A DNA stretch of 64,000 nucleotides from Leptospira fainei serovar Hurstbridge str. BUT 6 (GCF_000306235.2 NZ_AKWZ02000010.1:1780500-1844499), one strand, 5' to 3'. Positions 27,221 to 36,552 are shown, counted from the first letter of the stretch. Numbers and translations: made by a program. Notes: a model not told the origin generated them from the sequence alone.

Positions 27221-27994
27221 ATGGCGGCAATAACGCAAGAGCAGATTCTAGAGTTGCAGCGTCATCAAAAGATGATCAACCAGCTGGAAAAAATTTTAAA
27301 ACTATCCAAGAACGACGAACAGCGATATCGGGTCAGCCGGGACCTTGATAAATACCGAAATCGCATGCGAGAAATTTCTCCGGAAGGAATTCCCGATAAT
27401 TTGGAAACTGCCGCCGAACAAATCAGGCTCTTCCGAGAAAATCCCGACGCTGCCGGCCGAATTTTGGCTAAATATCCGGTCATGAAAATCTCCCCCAATT
27501 CGAACGATTCAGAAGTCAATCAGATCGGCACTTGGATTAACGTACTGGATCGTGAATATCTGCCTATTCTGAACGAAATGCATATTCGCTTCGACTTTTC
27601 CCATGGGAACGAAAAGGACGGAGTCGTTAAGCACATGGAAAACATCCGTAGAAATATCAAGGTTTTGACGGAAACCATCGAAGAATACCAAGCCGCAGAA
27701 AAACAGGAATTCAGGGAGCAGCTCAGTCGGATGAAGAACAAACAAACTCGAATTTTCATTGCGGAAGCTTTCGAGATGTTCCAAAAGTTCAACGAGTTTC
27801 TGAACAAAGTCCTGGACGGACTCAAGGCGGGCGGCGGAATCATCATGAACGTCGAGGATAAAATCACGTTTAATTCACGCTTTGAAAAAGCCACGGAATT
27901 GGAAGGTCTCCCCATTCCGAAAGCTGTGGAAGAATTCCGCGACTTTACGGCCGAGGTCTTGGATCGGATCAATGTGCCGAATCTAAAGCATTGA
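27221..27994 (+). CDS. Conserved hypothetical coiled-coil protein
   Basis: A 257-residue cytosolic protein starting with a long helix predicted to coil (ITQEQILELQRHQKMINQLEK). A central conserved-looking part follows (MKISPNSNDSEVNQIGTWINVLDREYLPILNEM style), then a second long charged helix and a short globular end (GGGIIMNVEDKITFNSRFE). There are no catalytic motifs, signal peptide or membrane segment. It sits between the TPR-like gene and the bactofilin gene, all on the plus strand, so a link to cell shape or cytoskeleton is conceivable but unproven. Confidence 0.65.
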   Translation: MAAITQEQILELQRHQKMINQLEKILKLSKNDEQRYRVSRDLDKYRNRMREISPEGIPDNLETAAEQIRLFRENPDAAGRILAKYPVMKISPNSNDSEVNQIGTWINVLDREYLPILNEMHIRFDFSHGNEKDGVVKHMENIRRNIKVLTETIEEYQAAEKQEFREQLSRMKNKQTRIFIAEAFEMFQKFNEFLNKVLDGLKAGGGIIMNVEDKITFNSRFEKATELEGLPIPKAVEEFRDFTAEVLDRINVPNLKH

Positions 27995-28164
27995 TACCGA
28001 AGGCCCTCGTCGACTTACCCAATTAGCTCGGTCGGGAAGTTTTTTCCATCGAGAAAAAACCCCCCGGTGTCTCTAAAAATTCCTTTCCCGAAGCGGCAGG
28101 GGCTATACTTTGTGCATACACCGGATTACATAACCCGATTCGAAATCTATAGGATTTAAAATTC

Positions 28165-28605
28165 ATGGCACTTGTTAAGAACTCTTCCGAAGTCACCAAT
28201 TCCACGATCGGCGAAAATTCCTACTTTAGCGGGAAATTCTTCATTAACGGATCCTTGAAGATCGATGGAAAGTTCGAAGGTAAGTCTCTCCAAGCGGAAC
28301 AGTTGTATATCGGTGTTTCCGGTAAGGTAAAAACGAATATTACTGCGGCGAGTGTCATCGTAGAAGGTATCGTAATCGGGAATATCACGGCTCGAAATCG
28401 GGTCATGCTTCTTCCTACAAGTTTGATTCTGGGCGATATCCGGACTCCGGAATTAATCATCCAAAACGGAGTGACTCTGGAAGGACGTTGTATGATCTCC
28501 AGCGACCTAAAGCATTCGAATAAAGAGAGAATCGAGTTGGAGTATTCTAAGGATTCTCTCAGCCTCGAAAAACTTTTCGGAAAGCAAACCGGTAAGGAAG
28601 CGTAA
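28165..28605 (+). CDS. Bactofilin, polymer-forming cytoskeletal protein
   Basis: A 146-residue member of the DUF583/bactofilin family, which polymerises without nucleotide into filaments at the membrane and helps set cell shape and curvature; bactofilins have been linked to helical shape in Leptospira. The core (about residues 12-115) shows the repeating beta-helix rungs, with Gly/Asn turns and regular hydrophobic inward residues (FFINGSLKIDGKFEGKS, then GVSGKVKTNITAASVIVEGIV). The termini are short and charged, as in the family. It is followed after 20 bases by pdxA, so the two may be co-transcribed. Confidence 0.92.
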   Translation: MALVKNSSEVTNSTIGENSYFSGKFFINGSLKIDGKFEGKSLQAEQLYIGVSGKVKTNITAASVIVEGIVIGNITARNRVMLLPTSLILGDIRTPELIIQNGVTLEGRCMISSDLKHSNKERIELEYSKDSLSLEKLFGKQTGKEA

Positions 28606-28625
28606 TCTTCCGATTCTAAAGGGCC

Positions 28626-29603
28626 TTGAACCGCATCCTTATTACTGAAGGAGATCCCTGCGGGATCGGGCCTGAGCTCGTGGAGCTCTCCTACTCGAAA
28701 TTGAAGTCCTTATCCAAGGATGATTCGATTCTTCTTATTCGTTCGCAGACAAAATTCCCGAAGAAAGGCTGGATCGTGGTGGAAGACCCCACGGAAATTT
28801 CCCGACCCGGGCTCTATACATGGAATACCGGGTCTTTGACTCCCGGGGAAGAAGCCCGTCTAACTGTGGGTAAGCCTTCTATCGAATCCGGAAAGGCGGC
28901 ATACTCTTCTCTACTTGCAGCTATTAAATTACAAAAACGTTTCGGCGGAAATTTAGTTACCTTGCCTTTGAGTAAGGAATGGGTTTTACGTTCGGGGGTA
29001 AAAGGTTTCCGGGGTCATACCGAGACGCTTGCGGATTCGTACGACCGAAAGACCTATATGTTGATGGCCGGACGAGAACTGAACGTACTAACCTTAACCA
29101 CTCATGTTCCTTTAATGAAGGTTCCTTTCTACTTGAAAAAAATACATGTACCGAGTTTAATCGCCGCCATCCGTTCCGCTCCTTTAGAAAAGGGGAAAGA
29201 GATTGCCTTTTTAGGACTGAACCCTCATGCGGGGGAGGGTGGACAGATCGGAAACGAGGAGAAAGCCATTTTAGAGCCTATGATTTCCTCCTTCAAAAAG
29301 TCGGGACTGAATGTAGTCGGGCCGATATCCGCCGATGCAGCGTTTACCGAACACAATCGGAGTCGTTTTTCGTTGTTTCTTTCTTGTTATCATGATCAGG
29401 GATTGATACCGTTTAAAATGTGGGAAGGTAAGTACGGGGTGAATATGACTCTGGGATTGGATTTTCTTCGGGTTTCTCCCGATCACGGAACCGCCTTTGA
29501 CATTGCCGGAAAAGGATTAGCCGATCCGGAAAGTTTGTTTCAATGTTTGGATTGGGCTTCCGGAAAATTACCCAAAATAAAGAAAATCCGGAGACAGAAA
29601 TGA
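28626..29603 (+). CDS. pdxA: 4-hydroxythreonine-4-phosphate dehydrogenase
   Basis: Zn-dependent, NAD-linked enzyme of the DXP-dependent pyridoxal phosphate route, acting before PdxJ. The signature opening is ITEGDPCGIGPELVEL. Metal and substrate residues are in RGHTETLAD, LNPHAGEGGQIGNEE and CYHDQGLIPFKM, with the family end VSPDHGTAFDIAGKG. I use TTG 28626 as start, because the family begins at this strand and no ATG lies upstream in frame; GGG at 28621-28623 gives little spacing, so the initiation site is uncertain. At 325 residues it is of normal length. The stop overlaps the next gene (ATGA). Confidence 0.95.
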   Translation: MNRILITEGDPCGIGPELVELSYSKLKSLSKDDSILLIRSQTKFPKKGWIVVEDPTEISRPGLYTWNTGSLTPGEEARLTVGKPSIESGKAAYSSLLAAIKLQKRFGGNLVTLPLSKEWVLRSGVKGFRGHTETLADSYDRKTYMLMAGRELNVLTLTTHVPLMKVPFYLKKIHVPSLIAAIRSAPLEKGKEIAFLGLNPHAGEGGQIGNEEKAILEPMISSFKKSGLNVVGPISADAAFTEHNRSRFSLFLSCYHDQGLIPFKMWEGKYGVNMTLGLDFLRVSPDHGTAFDIAGKGLADPESLFQCLDWASGKLPKIKKIRRQK

Positions 29604-30070
29604 CCTTTCTCGCTCAAACAGCTTCCGCCGGCCTCTTAGAGCAGATCGTGTTCCCGTTATTTTTGCTTTGGTTTGTCGGGCTAACCTTAGTTTTAATTCG
29701 GAACGACATAGAAGTAATCTGGAAGGTGGCGACTTTTTTCGTTTTCGTATTTTATTTCTTTCAGTTCTTTCCGGAATTAAAGGAATCTTACGATCGTTTA
29801 ACAAAATCGTATCCCACTGAAATTCTAAGTTGGCTTTACGGACTTCCTAGGGCTTTCTATTTTTTCCTGCTTTTCTTTTGGCCGATTGCCGTATTTAGAA
29901 TGTTTTATTCCGCATCGCCGTTTTTAGCCAACTCGACCGCGAAAGTTTTATTCGGGTTCACCTTGGTTTATTGGATTCTATTTCTAGGCTATCATCAGTT
30001 TTCGGGGCCGATCGACGACTTTCTGAAATCAAAGTTCATCGATTGGATAACCGTTTCATTGCCTAAATAA
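29600..30070 (+). CDS. Small integral membrane protein
   Basis: A 156-residue hydrophobic protein with about four transmembrane helices, including VFPLFLLWFVGLTLVLI, ATFFVFVFYFFQFF, FYFFLLFFWPIAVFRMF and LFGFTLVYWILFLGYH. ATG 29600 overlaps the pdxA stop by 4 bases (ATGA), which strongly favours this start over an upstream alternative at 29543 and points to translational coupling. There are no charged pore or catalytic motifs. The role is unknown; it is the last gene before the AT-rich repeat region. Confidence 0.75.
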   Translation: MTFLAQTASAGLLEQIVFPLFLLWFVGLTLVLIRNDIEVIWKVATFFVFVFYFFQFFPELKESYDRLTKSYPTEILSWLYGLPRAFYFFLLFFWPIAVFRMFYSASPFLANSTAKVLFGFTLVYWILFLGYHQFSGPIDDFLKSKFIDWITVSLPK

Positions 30071-30078
30071 TTCTGAGT

Positions 30079-30325
30079 CTTCCTTCCACAACAGACAAAA
30101 CGAAGCAAGATTCGGAACCTGAACCTCGCAAAAGATAAAGTAACAGACAAAACTTCTGGTATAGCGAATGAGGAAGTTTCAATTTCAATGAAACTTGGAA
30201 CGTGAGGCATTATTTTATATTTGAGCTATAGTTTCGTTAATCCTGAATAAGGATAAAATAAATTTGCCCCTTTCCCCGCGAGGGATGCGGCGGGCTTGAG
30301 TCCAATACGCACCATAGAAATAGAA
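30079..30325 (+). repeat. Dispersed repeat, copy A (diverged and partial)
   Basis: This is the oldest-looking copy of a repeat found again at 59004, 62331 and 63242. It has a 48-base 5' block (30079-30126) that recurs alone at 45235, then the block CTCGCAAAAGATAAAGTAAC, the segment around TTGAGCTATAGTTTCGTTAA, the hairpin CCGCGAGGGATGCGG, and GTCCAATACG. It then breaks off, so the right half of the inverted-repeat core is missing. It marks the border between the housekeeping region and the AT-rich island. Confidence 0.75.
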
Positions 30326-31107
30326 GGCCTCGCTTGCATGTTTCGAATGAATTGAATTCTCTTCGTGGAATCATCCGAATAAATTCTGCATTTAGATTCA
30401 TTTTTAATGTCCGGATTCAAGAGACTCATGATAGTAGCCTAGTCACGTTTCCTTTAATTGCACCTTTTCCTGTTACGGCTAAAACATTCATTTCTAGTAC
30501 ATGTACAACTTTTGCTCTATCCACCTTTCTTTTTTCATCTTCCATATACCGAAAAACTCCTGCACTCCTAAATCATAGGACAAGTAAATTGAAAAAAACG
30601 ATACATTATAAATAATTTCCAAAAATGAAAAACTTAATTCGAGCTCCAAATCTAAGAATATGCATATTTGCACCGAATTAACTTTTACTCACGGAAGGAG
30701 TAAAAATCTAATCTTGGACAATTTACTTTGAAACATATTCTAAAAATTGCGAGATTTAGACTTTTTAAGAACCGAATTTTTAGTATTTATAAAAGGAGAT
30801 TCCCCCAACGTTCAACGTTAGATTTTCAGTTACCCATTAACCGGCTGAATAGAAGAAATATCTTCTTAAACGGATCGTTATTTAATAAAATTTATGCATT
30901 CTCATTCGTAAGTGACACCGCTTGATGTAGAGGTTTTTTCTTTTTGGCCGATAAATAGAATCGATCAGACGTATTTTCCATATTTGTGTCTTACTTAATT
31001 TTGATTCTTTTCCAGATGATAGAGTGATTATATAAGTTTTTTTGAACTTGAAAATGCTCGATCCAAGGTATTTATGATTAAGCAAAAGCGTATTTTTCCA
31101 GAATATT
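30326..31107. other. Non-coding AT-rich stretch
   Basis: About 780 bases with no convincing gene. Short ORFs on both strands lack ribosome binding sites and have random-looking composition. The stretch is clearly more AT-rich than the sequence before 30 kb and is probably decayed sequence at the left edge of the acquired region. Confidence 0.5.
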
Positions 31108-31911
31108 TTAAGTTACCTTCGCTTTCATTAAGAACCTTACAAAAAGTGTAGGAAAATGTTTATGTAACCATATTGCGAACCTTTCCGTCGGTCCGGCAAT
31201 TATCACTTCCAATTTTTTGTCACTAATTGCTTTTAAAATTTTATGTGCACATTCATCAGCTTTAATAGTAGCTTTGGAATGAATATTAGGCTTACCGTGT
31301 TTTTTACCGTCGCCGTTCAATGCATTCTGGGAAATCTGCGTTTGCACAAATCCTGGATAAACCAATGTAATCCTAACTCCAAGCGAATGGTTTTCGACCC
31401 TTAGTGCTTCATAAAATCCTGTCAATGCCGCCTTAGTCGCAGAGTAGCCTGTTCGATAAGGTACTCCGAATTTTCCTGCTACACTTGAAATTGAGACTAT
31501 CCAACCTTTTTTTCTATCTCGAAGAAACGGGAGAACGGCAAGAGTTAAAGCTATATTTCCGTAAAAATTAACATTCATTAATGTTTCATACGTATTGAAT
31601 CCTGTTTCATGAGCTAGAGAACGTTGACTGATTCCTCCGTTATTGATTAACACATCGATTTGTCCGAATTTTTGAATTACTTTTTCCGGAAATTTTGCCA
31701 AGCTCTTGTAATCGTTTAGATCTAGTGGAAGAACCAACGAATTGGAATCATTTAGATAATTCTCCGATTGTACTCGCTGTAATTCTTCTTTCCGTCGGGC
31801 AGAAAGTACAATCTTCGCACCGGTTCCTGCCAATTCTTTTATTAAGGCCTCTCCGATCCCTGAAGATGCGCCAGTAATCCAAACGACTTTATCTTTATAG
31901 AATGATTTCAT
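31108..31911 (-). CDS. Short-chain dehydrogenase/reductase
   Basis: A 267-residue NAD(P)-dependent SDR. The cofactor glycine motif is WITGASSGIGEALI. The arginine pair after strand 2 (LSARRKEEL) suggests NADP preference. The NNGG motif (LINNGGISQRS) and the catalytic Ser...YSATK pair (SISSVAG, then YRTGYSATKAALTGF) are intact. A C-terminal hydrophobic/basic end (KHFPTLFVRFLMKAK) may associate with the membrane, as in the DHRS7-like subgroup. It is the last gene of a minus-strand set with the FAH-family enzyme (15-base gap) and a dioxygenase, so it probably acts on an alcohol or ketone intermediate in the same catabolic scheme. Confidence 0.9.
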   Translation of the reverse strand: MKSFYKDKVVWITGASSGIGEALIKELAGTGAKIVLSARRKEELQRVQSENYLNDSNSLVLPLDLNDYKSLAKFPEKVIQKFGQIDVLINNGGISQRSLAHETGFNTYETLMNVNFYGNIALTLAVLPFLRDRKKGWIVSISSVAGKFGVPYRTGYSATKAALTGFYEALRVENHSLGVRITLVYPGFVQTQISQNALNGDGKKHGKPNIHSKATIKADECAHKILKAISDKKLEVIIAGPTERFAIWLHKHFPTLFVRFLMKAKVT

Positions 31912-31926
31912 TATATTTTATAAACC

Positions 31927-32877
31927 TTAAGATTCCTGAACAACTCCCAAAATTTGATCGCCTAAATCGATTCTTCGATCGGCAGTACGGATAGATGATT
32001 TTACGATGTCGCCAGGCTTAAGATATTGCGTTCTTTTACTCTGACCATTGACAAATAGCTTCCATTTTTTCTTTTCGGATAGAAGCCCAGCGATTTTTTG
32101 AATCAATTTTCCTGGCGCTCTAAGTGCGCATCCCGCTGGGGTTCCTGTTAGAAGAATATCTCCTGGAGATACATTGCAAAATTGAGATAATTCTGAAATA
32201 CTTTCCGCAGGTTTAAAAACCAGATTGGACGCAGTATCATGCTGCCTGATCTGGTCGTTCACAAGTAAGGTGAGTTCCAAGGAATCTAATAGGTCAAAAT
32301 CCCCCGGTTCCAATACGGCTAAGACAGGGCCGGCGGGCAAAAAAGTGCGATATGATTTTCCTTTATACCATTGCATTTGAGGCAATTGAATATCTCTAGC
32401 GGAGACATCGTTCGCCATAAAGAAGGCAGACACATATTCCGAAACATTTTTTGAGTTCACTTCAATTTTAGAATCGATGTTTTTGCCAAAAACTAATCCT
32501 AGTTCAATTTCATAATCTAAAAGATTAACGTGGTTAGGACGGATTATCTCACCTACCGGAGTGGTAAGAGATGCGTCAGATTTTGAAAAAAACATATTAT
32601 AGCTTTTATCATTCGGATCTAATCCCGATTCGATTAGATGTTGTTTATAATTGGCTCCTTGGCAGATGATCTGGCAAGGAGCCGTGATTGGAGAAAGAAT
32701 CGAGACTTGCTTTATAGAAAAATTTGTCGAAAATTGTTTTTTTGGATTCTTCTTTAAGAAATCCAAAAACTCTTTAGTGCTCAAATCACCGATATTAAGA
32801 GGATAAACGGTTCCATTGTCGGTCTGTCCCCAATCAATACCTTTTCCCTTTGCATATTTTATATAATTCTTAGCCAT
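31927..32877 (-). CDS. Fumarylacetoacetate hydrolase family enzyme
   Basis: A 316-residue member of the FAH/HpaG/MhpD-related fold. The metal-binding acidic residues are in [16 protein letters not shown] (two Glu) and in [13 protein letters not shown] (Asp). The typical [12 protein letters not shown] loop and [20 protein letters not shown] motif are both present. Members hydrolyse C-C bonds of diketo acids, decarboxylate, or isomerise ring-cleavage products. In this setting it likely processes a product of the extradiol dioxygenase encoded 17 bases upstream. The exact reaction cannot be decided from sequence. Confidence 0.88.
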   Translation of the reverse strand: MAKNYIKYAKGKGIDWGQTDNGTVYPLNIGDLSTKEFLDFLKKNPKKQFSTNFSIKQVSILSPITAPCQIICQGANYKQHLIESGLDPNDKSYNMFFSKSDASLTTPVGEIIRPNHVNLLDYEIELGLVFGKNIDSKIEVNSKNVSEYVSAFFMANDVSARDIQLPQMQWYKGKSYRTFLPAGPVLAVLEPGDFDLLDSLELTLLVNDQIRQHDTASNLVFKPAESISELSQFCNVSPGDILLTGTPAGCALRAPGKLIQKIAGLLSEKKKWKLFVNGQSKRTQYLKPGDIVKSSIRTADRRIDLGDQILGVVQES

Positions 32878-32894
32878 TCTCTATTCTCTTCGTA

Positions 32895-33995
32895 TTAATA
32901 TTTAATCCAATGTCTCGGCGGCTTTTTTGCCATTGCCTTCATTTCGATTAGAGTGCCCAATCGAATTTCCCTGCCGGAAAGTAAACCTTTGATGAGCTCT
33001 TTTAAGATATGGAAGGTAAGTTTCGAATCTAGAAAATCCTTAGGCATATCTTCTCCCCATTGATATAAACTTTCTAGGCTGATCTCATGAAAGCCGACAG
33101 GGTAGGTATCGTCGAATTTGTCGCCATCAGTATAATGTTCTACGAGCATGCCCGTTGGATCTCTTTCGTAGTCGAAGACTTGGCTTCCTAAAATATGTCT
33201 ACCTAAACCCCAAGCTGCCTTCCAACCTCGGCTTAAAAGCCACTGCCGTCCTTGAGAAATATCGTCTATATCCTTTAATTCGAATGCGCAGTGCTCCAAT
33301 CGATCGTCAGCCCCGGCTCCTATAACGATTGTATGGTGATCCGTAAGAATTTTTCCGCGATTACATCGCAAAAAAACGAGAACAGGTTCTTTAGATTTAG
33401 GTAACAATTGGATATCGGAGGGAATCATCCCGAAGGTATCGCAATACCATTGCGCATTTTTTAAAAATTCTTGTTTTAGAAAAACAGCATGTCCAAGACG
33501 AATCACCTCAGATGGATTGGATTCGGCTGATTGGGGGCGGTTTGCTCTTTTTATCGAGTCGTAGCTATTCCAATCTCTTTTCTTAGGGAAATAATGCGGA
33601 GCTTTCGACAATTCAGATAAAACTGCATCTACGGGTAGACCTGAAGGGTCCAACAAAGTTATGCATGGCAAGTTTCCAAATCGACCGGAAGGGCGAAAAT
33701 AAGTTCCATCCAGTTTTTTTAGAGCCTCAAATTCTTCGTAAGAAGATATGTATAATCCTAAACCGAGTAAAAAATCCCTGTTGGACTCTTCGACAGACCA
33801 ACAGGGAAAATTGGAGCTATTTCCATTGAATAGGATCTGTTTCTTCGTTTTACTAAAGATGCGAAGTCCAAAATCGGTATAATACCTTTCGGCTTTTGAC
33901 AGATTTCTTCGACCTAACCTAATATACGCAATGTCCTGAGCTTTGCTTAAGGGGTTATGCGCTTGAGTAGGAATTTTGGAGGCAGATTTATTCAT
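32895..33995 (-). CDS. Extradiol ring-cleavage dioxygenase (VOC superfamily), copy 1
   Basis: A 366-residue two-domain type I extradiol dioxygenase candidate that opens a catechol next to its hydroxyls with Fe(II) and O2. The N-terminal non-catalytic repeat (DIAYIRLGRRNLSKAERYY) is followed by the catalytic one, with the three Fe ligands His (VIRLGHAVF), His (RLEHCAFEL) and Glu (GMLVEHYTDGD). The HH-E set is complete, so it should be active. It has a longer C-terminus than BphC. It is only about 20-25 percent like the second dioxygenase at 37619 by eye, so the two probably act on different substrates. It starts an apparent three-gene operon. Confidence 0.85.
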   Translation of the reverse strand: MNKSASKIPTQAHNPLSKAQDIAYIRLGRRNLSKAERYYTDFGLRIFSKTKKQILFNGNSSNFPCWSVEESNRDFLLGLGLYISSYEEFEALKKLDGTYFRPSGRFGNLPCITLLDPSGLPVDAVLSELSKAPHYFPKKRDWNSYDSIKRANRPQSAESNPSEVIRLGHAVFLKQEFLKNAQWYCDTFGMIPSDIQLLPKSKEPVLVFLRCNRGKILTDHHTIVIGAGADDRLEHCAFELKDIDDISQGRQWLLSRGWKAAWGLGRHILGSQVFDYERDPTGMLVEHYTDGDKFDDTYPVGFHEISLESLYQWGEDMPKDFLDSKLTFHILKELIKGLLSGREIRLGTLIEMKAMAKKPPRHWIKY

Positions 33996-34053
33996 GGCGA
34001 CTTATTTCCGAAAGAGGTTGTCATTATGAATTTCACGGAAATCATCTTTGAGG

Positions 34054-34668
34054 TTACACTTCATTTTTACATTTATTTTGTGCGTAATCATTTATAAATT
34101 CGAATATAAAAAGAAAGAGAGAGAGGAAGTCGGTGGTCTGAGTTTCTTTCTCGTTGCAAATGACAAGTAGATTAGTTAATATTTTGAAATTTGAATTTCC
34201 AAATTCCGTTTCCAATTGAATTGTACGACCGGATTTTGATTTATGAACGTACGTGGTGGGCGTTACGAAAGTCACATTTTTTAGAATTGAAATATTCTTT
34301 CTAAGGATAAACTCCATTGTTGTTTGGGAAATATTGCAAACCGATCGGGAAATATTATCTACCTCTTTACTCTTAATATTAGAATATAGAATTTTCAAAT
34401 ATTGGAAGGATTCGGAGGTTGATTGGTTTAAATCTCCTTTCTCATTCAGATTTTTTATTATTATTTCCTCAAAGACTGTCAATTCATCTTGATTTAGTGA
34501 AATTTGCCTATTCTCAGGTTCCATCTTTCCGTCTTCTAAAATTAGTGTAGGAATTCCCAAATAGCCTAAAAGATAAGATACGAATAATCCTGTAGGGTTG
34601 GCCCCGATTACAATTGCATTGGAAATTGTATCCGTTTTAATAATGGCGGGGATCGTGAACACTGACAT
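34054..34668 (-). pseudogene. Truncated FAD monooxygenase remnant
   Basis: A 204-residue ORF aligning only with the first half of the FAD monooxygenase at 38622. The Rossmann opening AIVIGANPTGLFVSYLLGYLG corresponds to VAIIGLGPVGL there. The FAD-contacting GxGxxG has become GANPTG, and the DG motif (VGCDGG in the intact enzyme) is replaced by CNEKE. The substrate-binding half is missing. ATG 34668 gives a start close to the deduced transcription start. It is very AT-rich. I read it as a decayed paralogue, or less likely a short FAD-binding protein. Confidence 0.6.
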
Positions 34669-34670
34669 AA

Positions 34671-34687
34671 ATGAGAGATATATCAAA
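34671..34687. promoter_or_regulatory. Operator-like site O1 (minus-operon promoter)
   Basis: ATGAGAGATATATCAAA matches the site at 36554-36570 in 14 of 17 positions and overlaps the -10 box of the minus-strand promoter, where a bound repressor would block it. One arm deviates from the TGAG-N6-CTCA pattern (ATCA for CTCA). Confidence 0.5.
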
Positions 34688-34704
34688 TATGTAAAAAATG
34701 TCAA
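34677..34704 (-). promoter_or_regulatory. Promoter for the minus-strand catabolic genes
   Basis: On the minus strand a perfect TTGACA (34704-34699) is followed after 16 bases by TATATC (34682-34677). The next ATG is at 34668, so the transcript would be leaderless or nearly so. The -10 region lies inside an operator-like sequence shared with the other island promoters (see 34671). Confidence 0.55.
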
Positions 34705-34718
34705 TAGTAAAATACTAT
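34704..34718. promoter_or_regulatory. Short inverted repeat next to -35 box
   Basis: ATAGTA-AAA-TACTAT is a perfect inverted repeat touching the -35 hexamer of the minus-strand promoter, in the gap between two minus-strand genes. It could be an operator for another regulator or the weak end of the upstream gene. Confidence 0.3.
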
Positions 34719-34725
34719 CCTATTT

Positions 34726-35124
34726 TTAAAAATTAGATTTTAATATCGATTCAATTTCGATTTCAAGAGCTTTTATAGAGAGATGGATCTCATAAAGGGA
34801 GTAGATCAAAGAAAGAATCATTAAGAATAAAGACCCAGCGAAGAATATCCATGCGACTGAATTGGATATGGACACAAGCCCTAGAGAAATAACACAAAAA
34901 ATAAGGCTTAAGATTCCAAAGGATTGCGAATAGCGAACGAGAGAAATTCTTAATTTTAAATTTGTAATTTGAGGAATGATCAAAGCCTCTCCGCTCTCTC
35001 GGTACTTATTTAATAATTGTCTGACGAGTGAAGTTAGACCGAAAAATCGATTAGTATATGCTAACATTAGTAAGGAGATTGCGGGGAACAAAAGACCGGG
35101 TGTATTGTAGGATAGTGTGTTCAT
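34726..35124 (-). CDS. DUF2721-type membrane protein
   Basis: A 132-residue protein with the family start MNTLSYNTPGLLFPAISLL and an internal AYTNRFFGLTSLVRQL stretch. Three membrane helices follow: one near the start, SFGILSLIFCVISLGLVSI, and WIFFAGSLFLMILSLIYSLY. It ends in a charged helix. I choose ATG 35124 (MNTLS) because DUF2721 proteins start at this point; upstream in-frame codons at 35136, 35145 and 35181 only add a Cys-rich leader without similarity. The function of the family is unknown. It is divergent from the TetR gene and shares its control region. Confidence 0.75.
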   Translation of the reverse strand: MNTLSYNTPGLLFPAISLLMLAYTNRFFGLTSLVRQLLNKYRESGEALIIPQITNLKLRISLVRYSQSFGILSLIFCVISLGLVSISNSVAWIFFAGSLFLMILSLIYSLYEIHLSIKALEIEIESILKSNF

Positions 35125-35165
35125 ATGTTTAGGCATATTCCGCATTTTATGAACGCAATTAGAAA

Positions 35166-35182
35166 ATGAGCAATATCTCAAA
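35166..35182. promoter_or_regulatory. Operator-like site O2 (repressor gene control region)
   Basis: ATGAGCAATATCTCAAA contains perfect TGAG-N6-CTCA arms and matches the site at 36554-36570 in 13 of 17 positions. It lies between the divergent DUF2721 and TetR genes, 43 bases before the repressor ATG, which fits autoregulation. Confidence 0.5.
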
Positions 35183-35224
35183 AATGTAGTAGCATTTTTA
35201 TATTTGTTAAATTTGATTGAATGG

Positions 35225-35869
35225 ATGGCTATATCAAAACCTAGAAAAATTTTACTTCCAAAACGCGAGAGAACCCGAGCTCAGATTATGAATGCTGCAT
35301 TGCGCTTATTTGCAGTAAAGGGGGCCGGAGAAACTTCGATTGCGGAAGTTTCTGCGGAGGCGGAAGTCGCGAATGGAACTTTCTATAATTATTTCAAAAC
35401 GAAGGAAGAATTGCTCGAAGCTTCTGCTATAGCTTTGGCGGAAACTTTAGCAGCCGATGCGACCAAAATGATGCCCGATATACAGGACGGAGCCGAACGT
35501 ATGGCCATAGGTGGTATGCTTTTTTTAAAAAAAGCAAGATTGGACTCCGATTGGGCCTGGGCCTTACTTCGAGTCGCCTCAGAAGCACCTAGAATGAGCG
35601 AAATTTTACGAGCTTATCCATTGAAAGATATGCAGAAAGCGATTAAATCAGGAAGATTCACGATCGATTCAGAAGAAGCTGCACTCGGTCTGTACGTCGG
35701 TGCTCTTCATTATGGAATTAGAAATATATTGGAAGGAAGGGCAAAAAATAAATCGCATGATATAGATATGATAGCTTTGGTATTAAAGGCGTTCGGTGTT
35801 TCCGCGATTACAGCGAAAAATATAAGCAATCGAGCATTTGAAAGAGCATGGCAAAATAATAACGGATAA
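35225..35869 (+). CDS. TetR/AcrR family transcriptional repressor
   Basis: A 214-residue regulator. The N-terminal helix-turn-helix (RERTRAQIMNAALRLFAVKG, then TSIAEVSAEAEVANGTFYNYFKTKEELLE) has the canonical TetR pattern. The C-terminal two-thirds form the helical ligand-binding and dimerisation domain. ATG 35225 is chosen over TTG 35204 because the extra residues are not family-like. It is placed between the two oppositely directed catabolic gene sets, with related palindromes in all three control regions, so it most likely represses them until a pathway substrate or intermediate binds. The ligand is unknown. Confidence 0.92.
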   Translation: MAISKPRKILLPKRERTRAQIMNAALRLFAVKGAGETSIAEVSAEAEVANGTFYNYFKTKEELLEASAIALAETLAADATKMMPDIQDGAERMAIGGMLFLKKARLDSDWAWALLRVASEAPRMSEILRAYPLKDMQKAIKSGRFTIDSEEAALGLYVGALHYGIRNILEGRAKNKSHDIDMIALVLKAFGVSAITAKNISNRAFERAWQNNNG

Positions 35870-36499
35870 TAAATTGTCGTAACGTTTTTGGAAAAGTAAT
35901 TGTGTCAATTTGGCTATTTAAGCTCGTAGCATTCTTATTCGCTGAAAGACTGACAATCCATGCCAATACTGAAGCATGATCCCAATATATATTTTCATGG
36001 ATCTCTGCGACTCCCGTTAAGGATATCATTAAGACCTTATCGGGTGAATTCTCACTTCGGCATTTTGTTTTAAATAATTTCTTTCTTCTTATTGATAGTT
36101 AAGTTAATTAGAATACAGGATTTTTATATAATTAATTTGAAATAGGTTGCTCGATTATCTTAATGATTACTCTATCAAGTTAGTTCAAAAGACATTCGAT
36201 TGAGCGTTGAGTGGCAAATTTAAACATGTTATAAGCGTTTTGACCAAGGTATTTGAAAAACACTAATACGCTCCAAAGATTTACGCTTTCCTCCTATCTT
36301 TATTCTCTTAATGAGAGAACCGTCTATTTCCGCTAAAGATCCATTATATAACAAACGTTCCAAATGGTGTAAATATTCTCATAAATGATAGATTTATATA
36401 AAATGATAAATATATCAAAATAATCAATTATTATGCCTGTAAAATTTCTTTTACAGTCCAAGTTTCCTCAATCATCGCTGTTTGCTTTATATCTTTTTA
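35870..36499. other. Non-coding AT-rich stretch upstream of the plus-strand catabolic operon
   Basis: About 630 bases between the TetR gene and the operon promoter with no credible gene. It is extremely AT-rich. A half-site-like TCTCATAAATGATAGA occurs near 36376. It may be a long control region or the scar of lost DNA. Confidence 0.45.
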
Positions 36500-36526
36500 T
36501 TGACAAAGAATTAAATATGATATAAT
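36500..36526 (+). promoter_or_regulatory. Sigma-70 promoter of the meta-cleavage operon
   Basis: A perfect TTGACA (36500-36505) and a perfect TATAAT (36521-36526) are separated by 15 bases, slightly shorter than the optimum. The deduced start of transcription near 36533 lies directly before two palindromes (36553-36570, 36585-36598), where a repressor would block elongation or initiation. The first gene starts at 36689, giving a leader of about 155 bases. Confidence 0.65.
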
Positions 36527-36552
36527 GTGCAAAAATTGATAGAAACAATAAA

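Noticed and set aside
30326..31107. Several 60-95 residue frames in the AT-rich gap
   Set aside because: No ribosome binding sites, no protein-like patterns, overlapping on both strands.
36376..36391. TCTCATAAATGATAGA as a fourth TetR operator
   Set aside because: Arms are in the reverse order (CTCA before TGA) compared with TGAG-N6-CTCA and mismatched.
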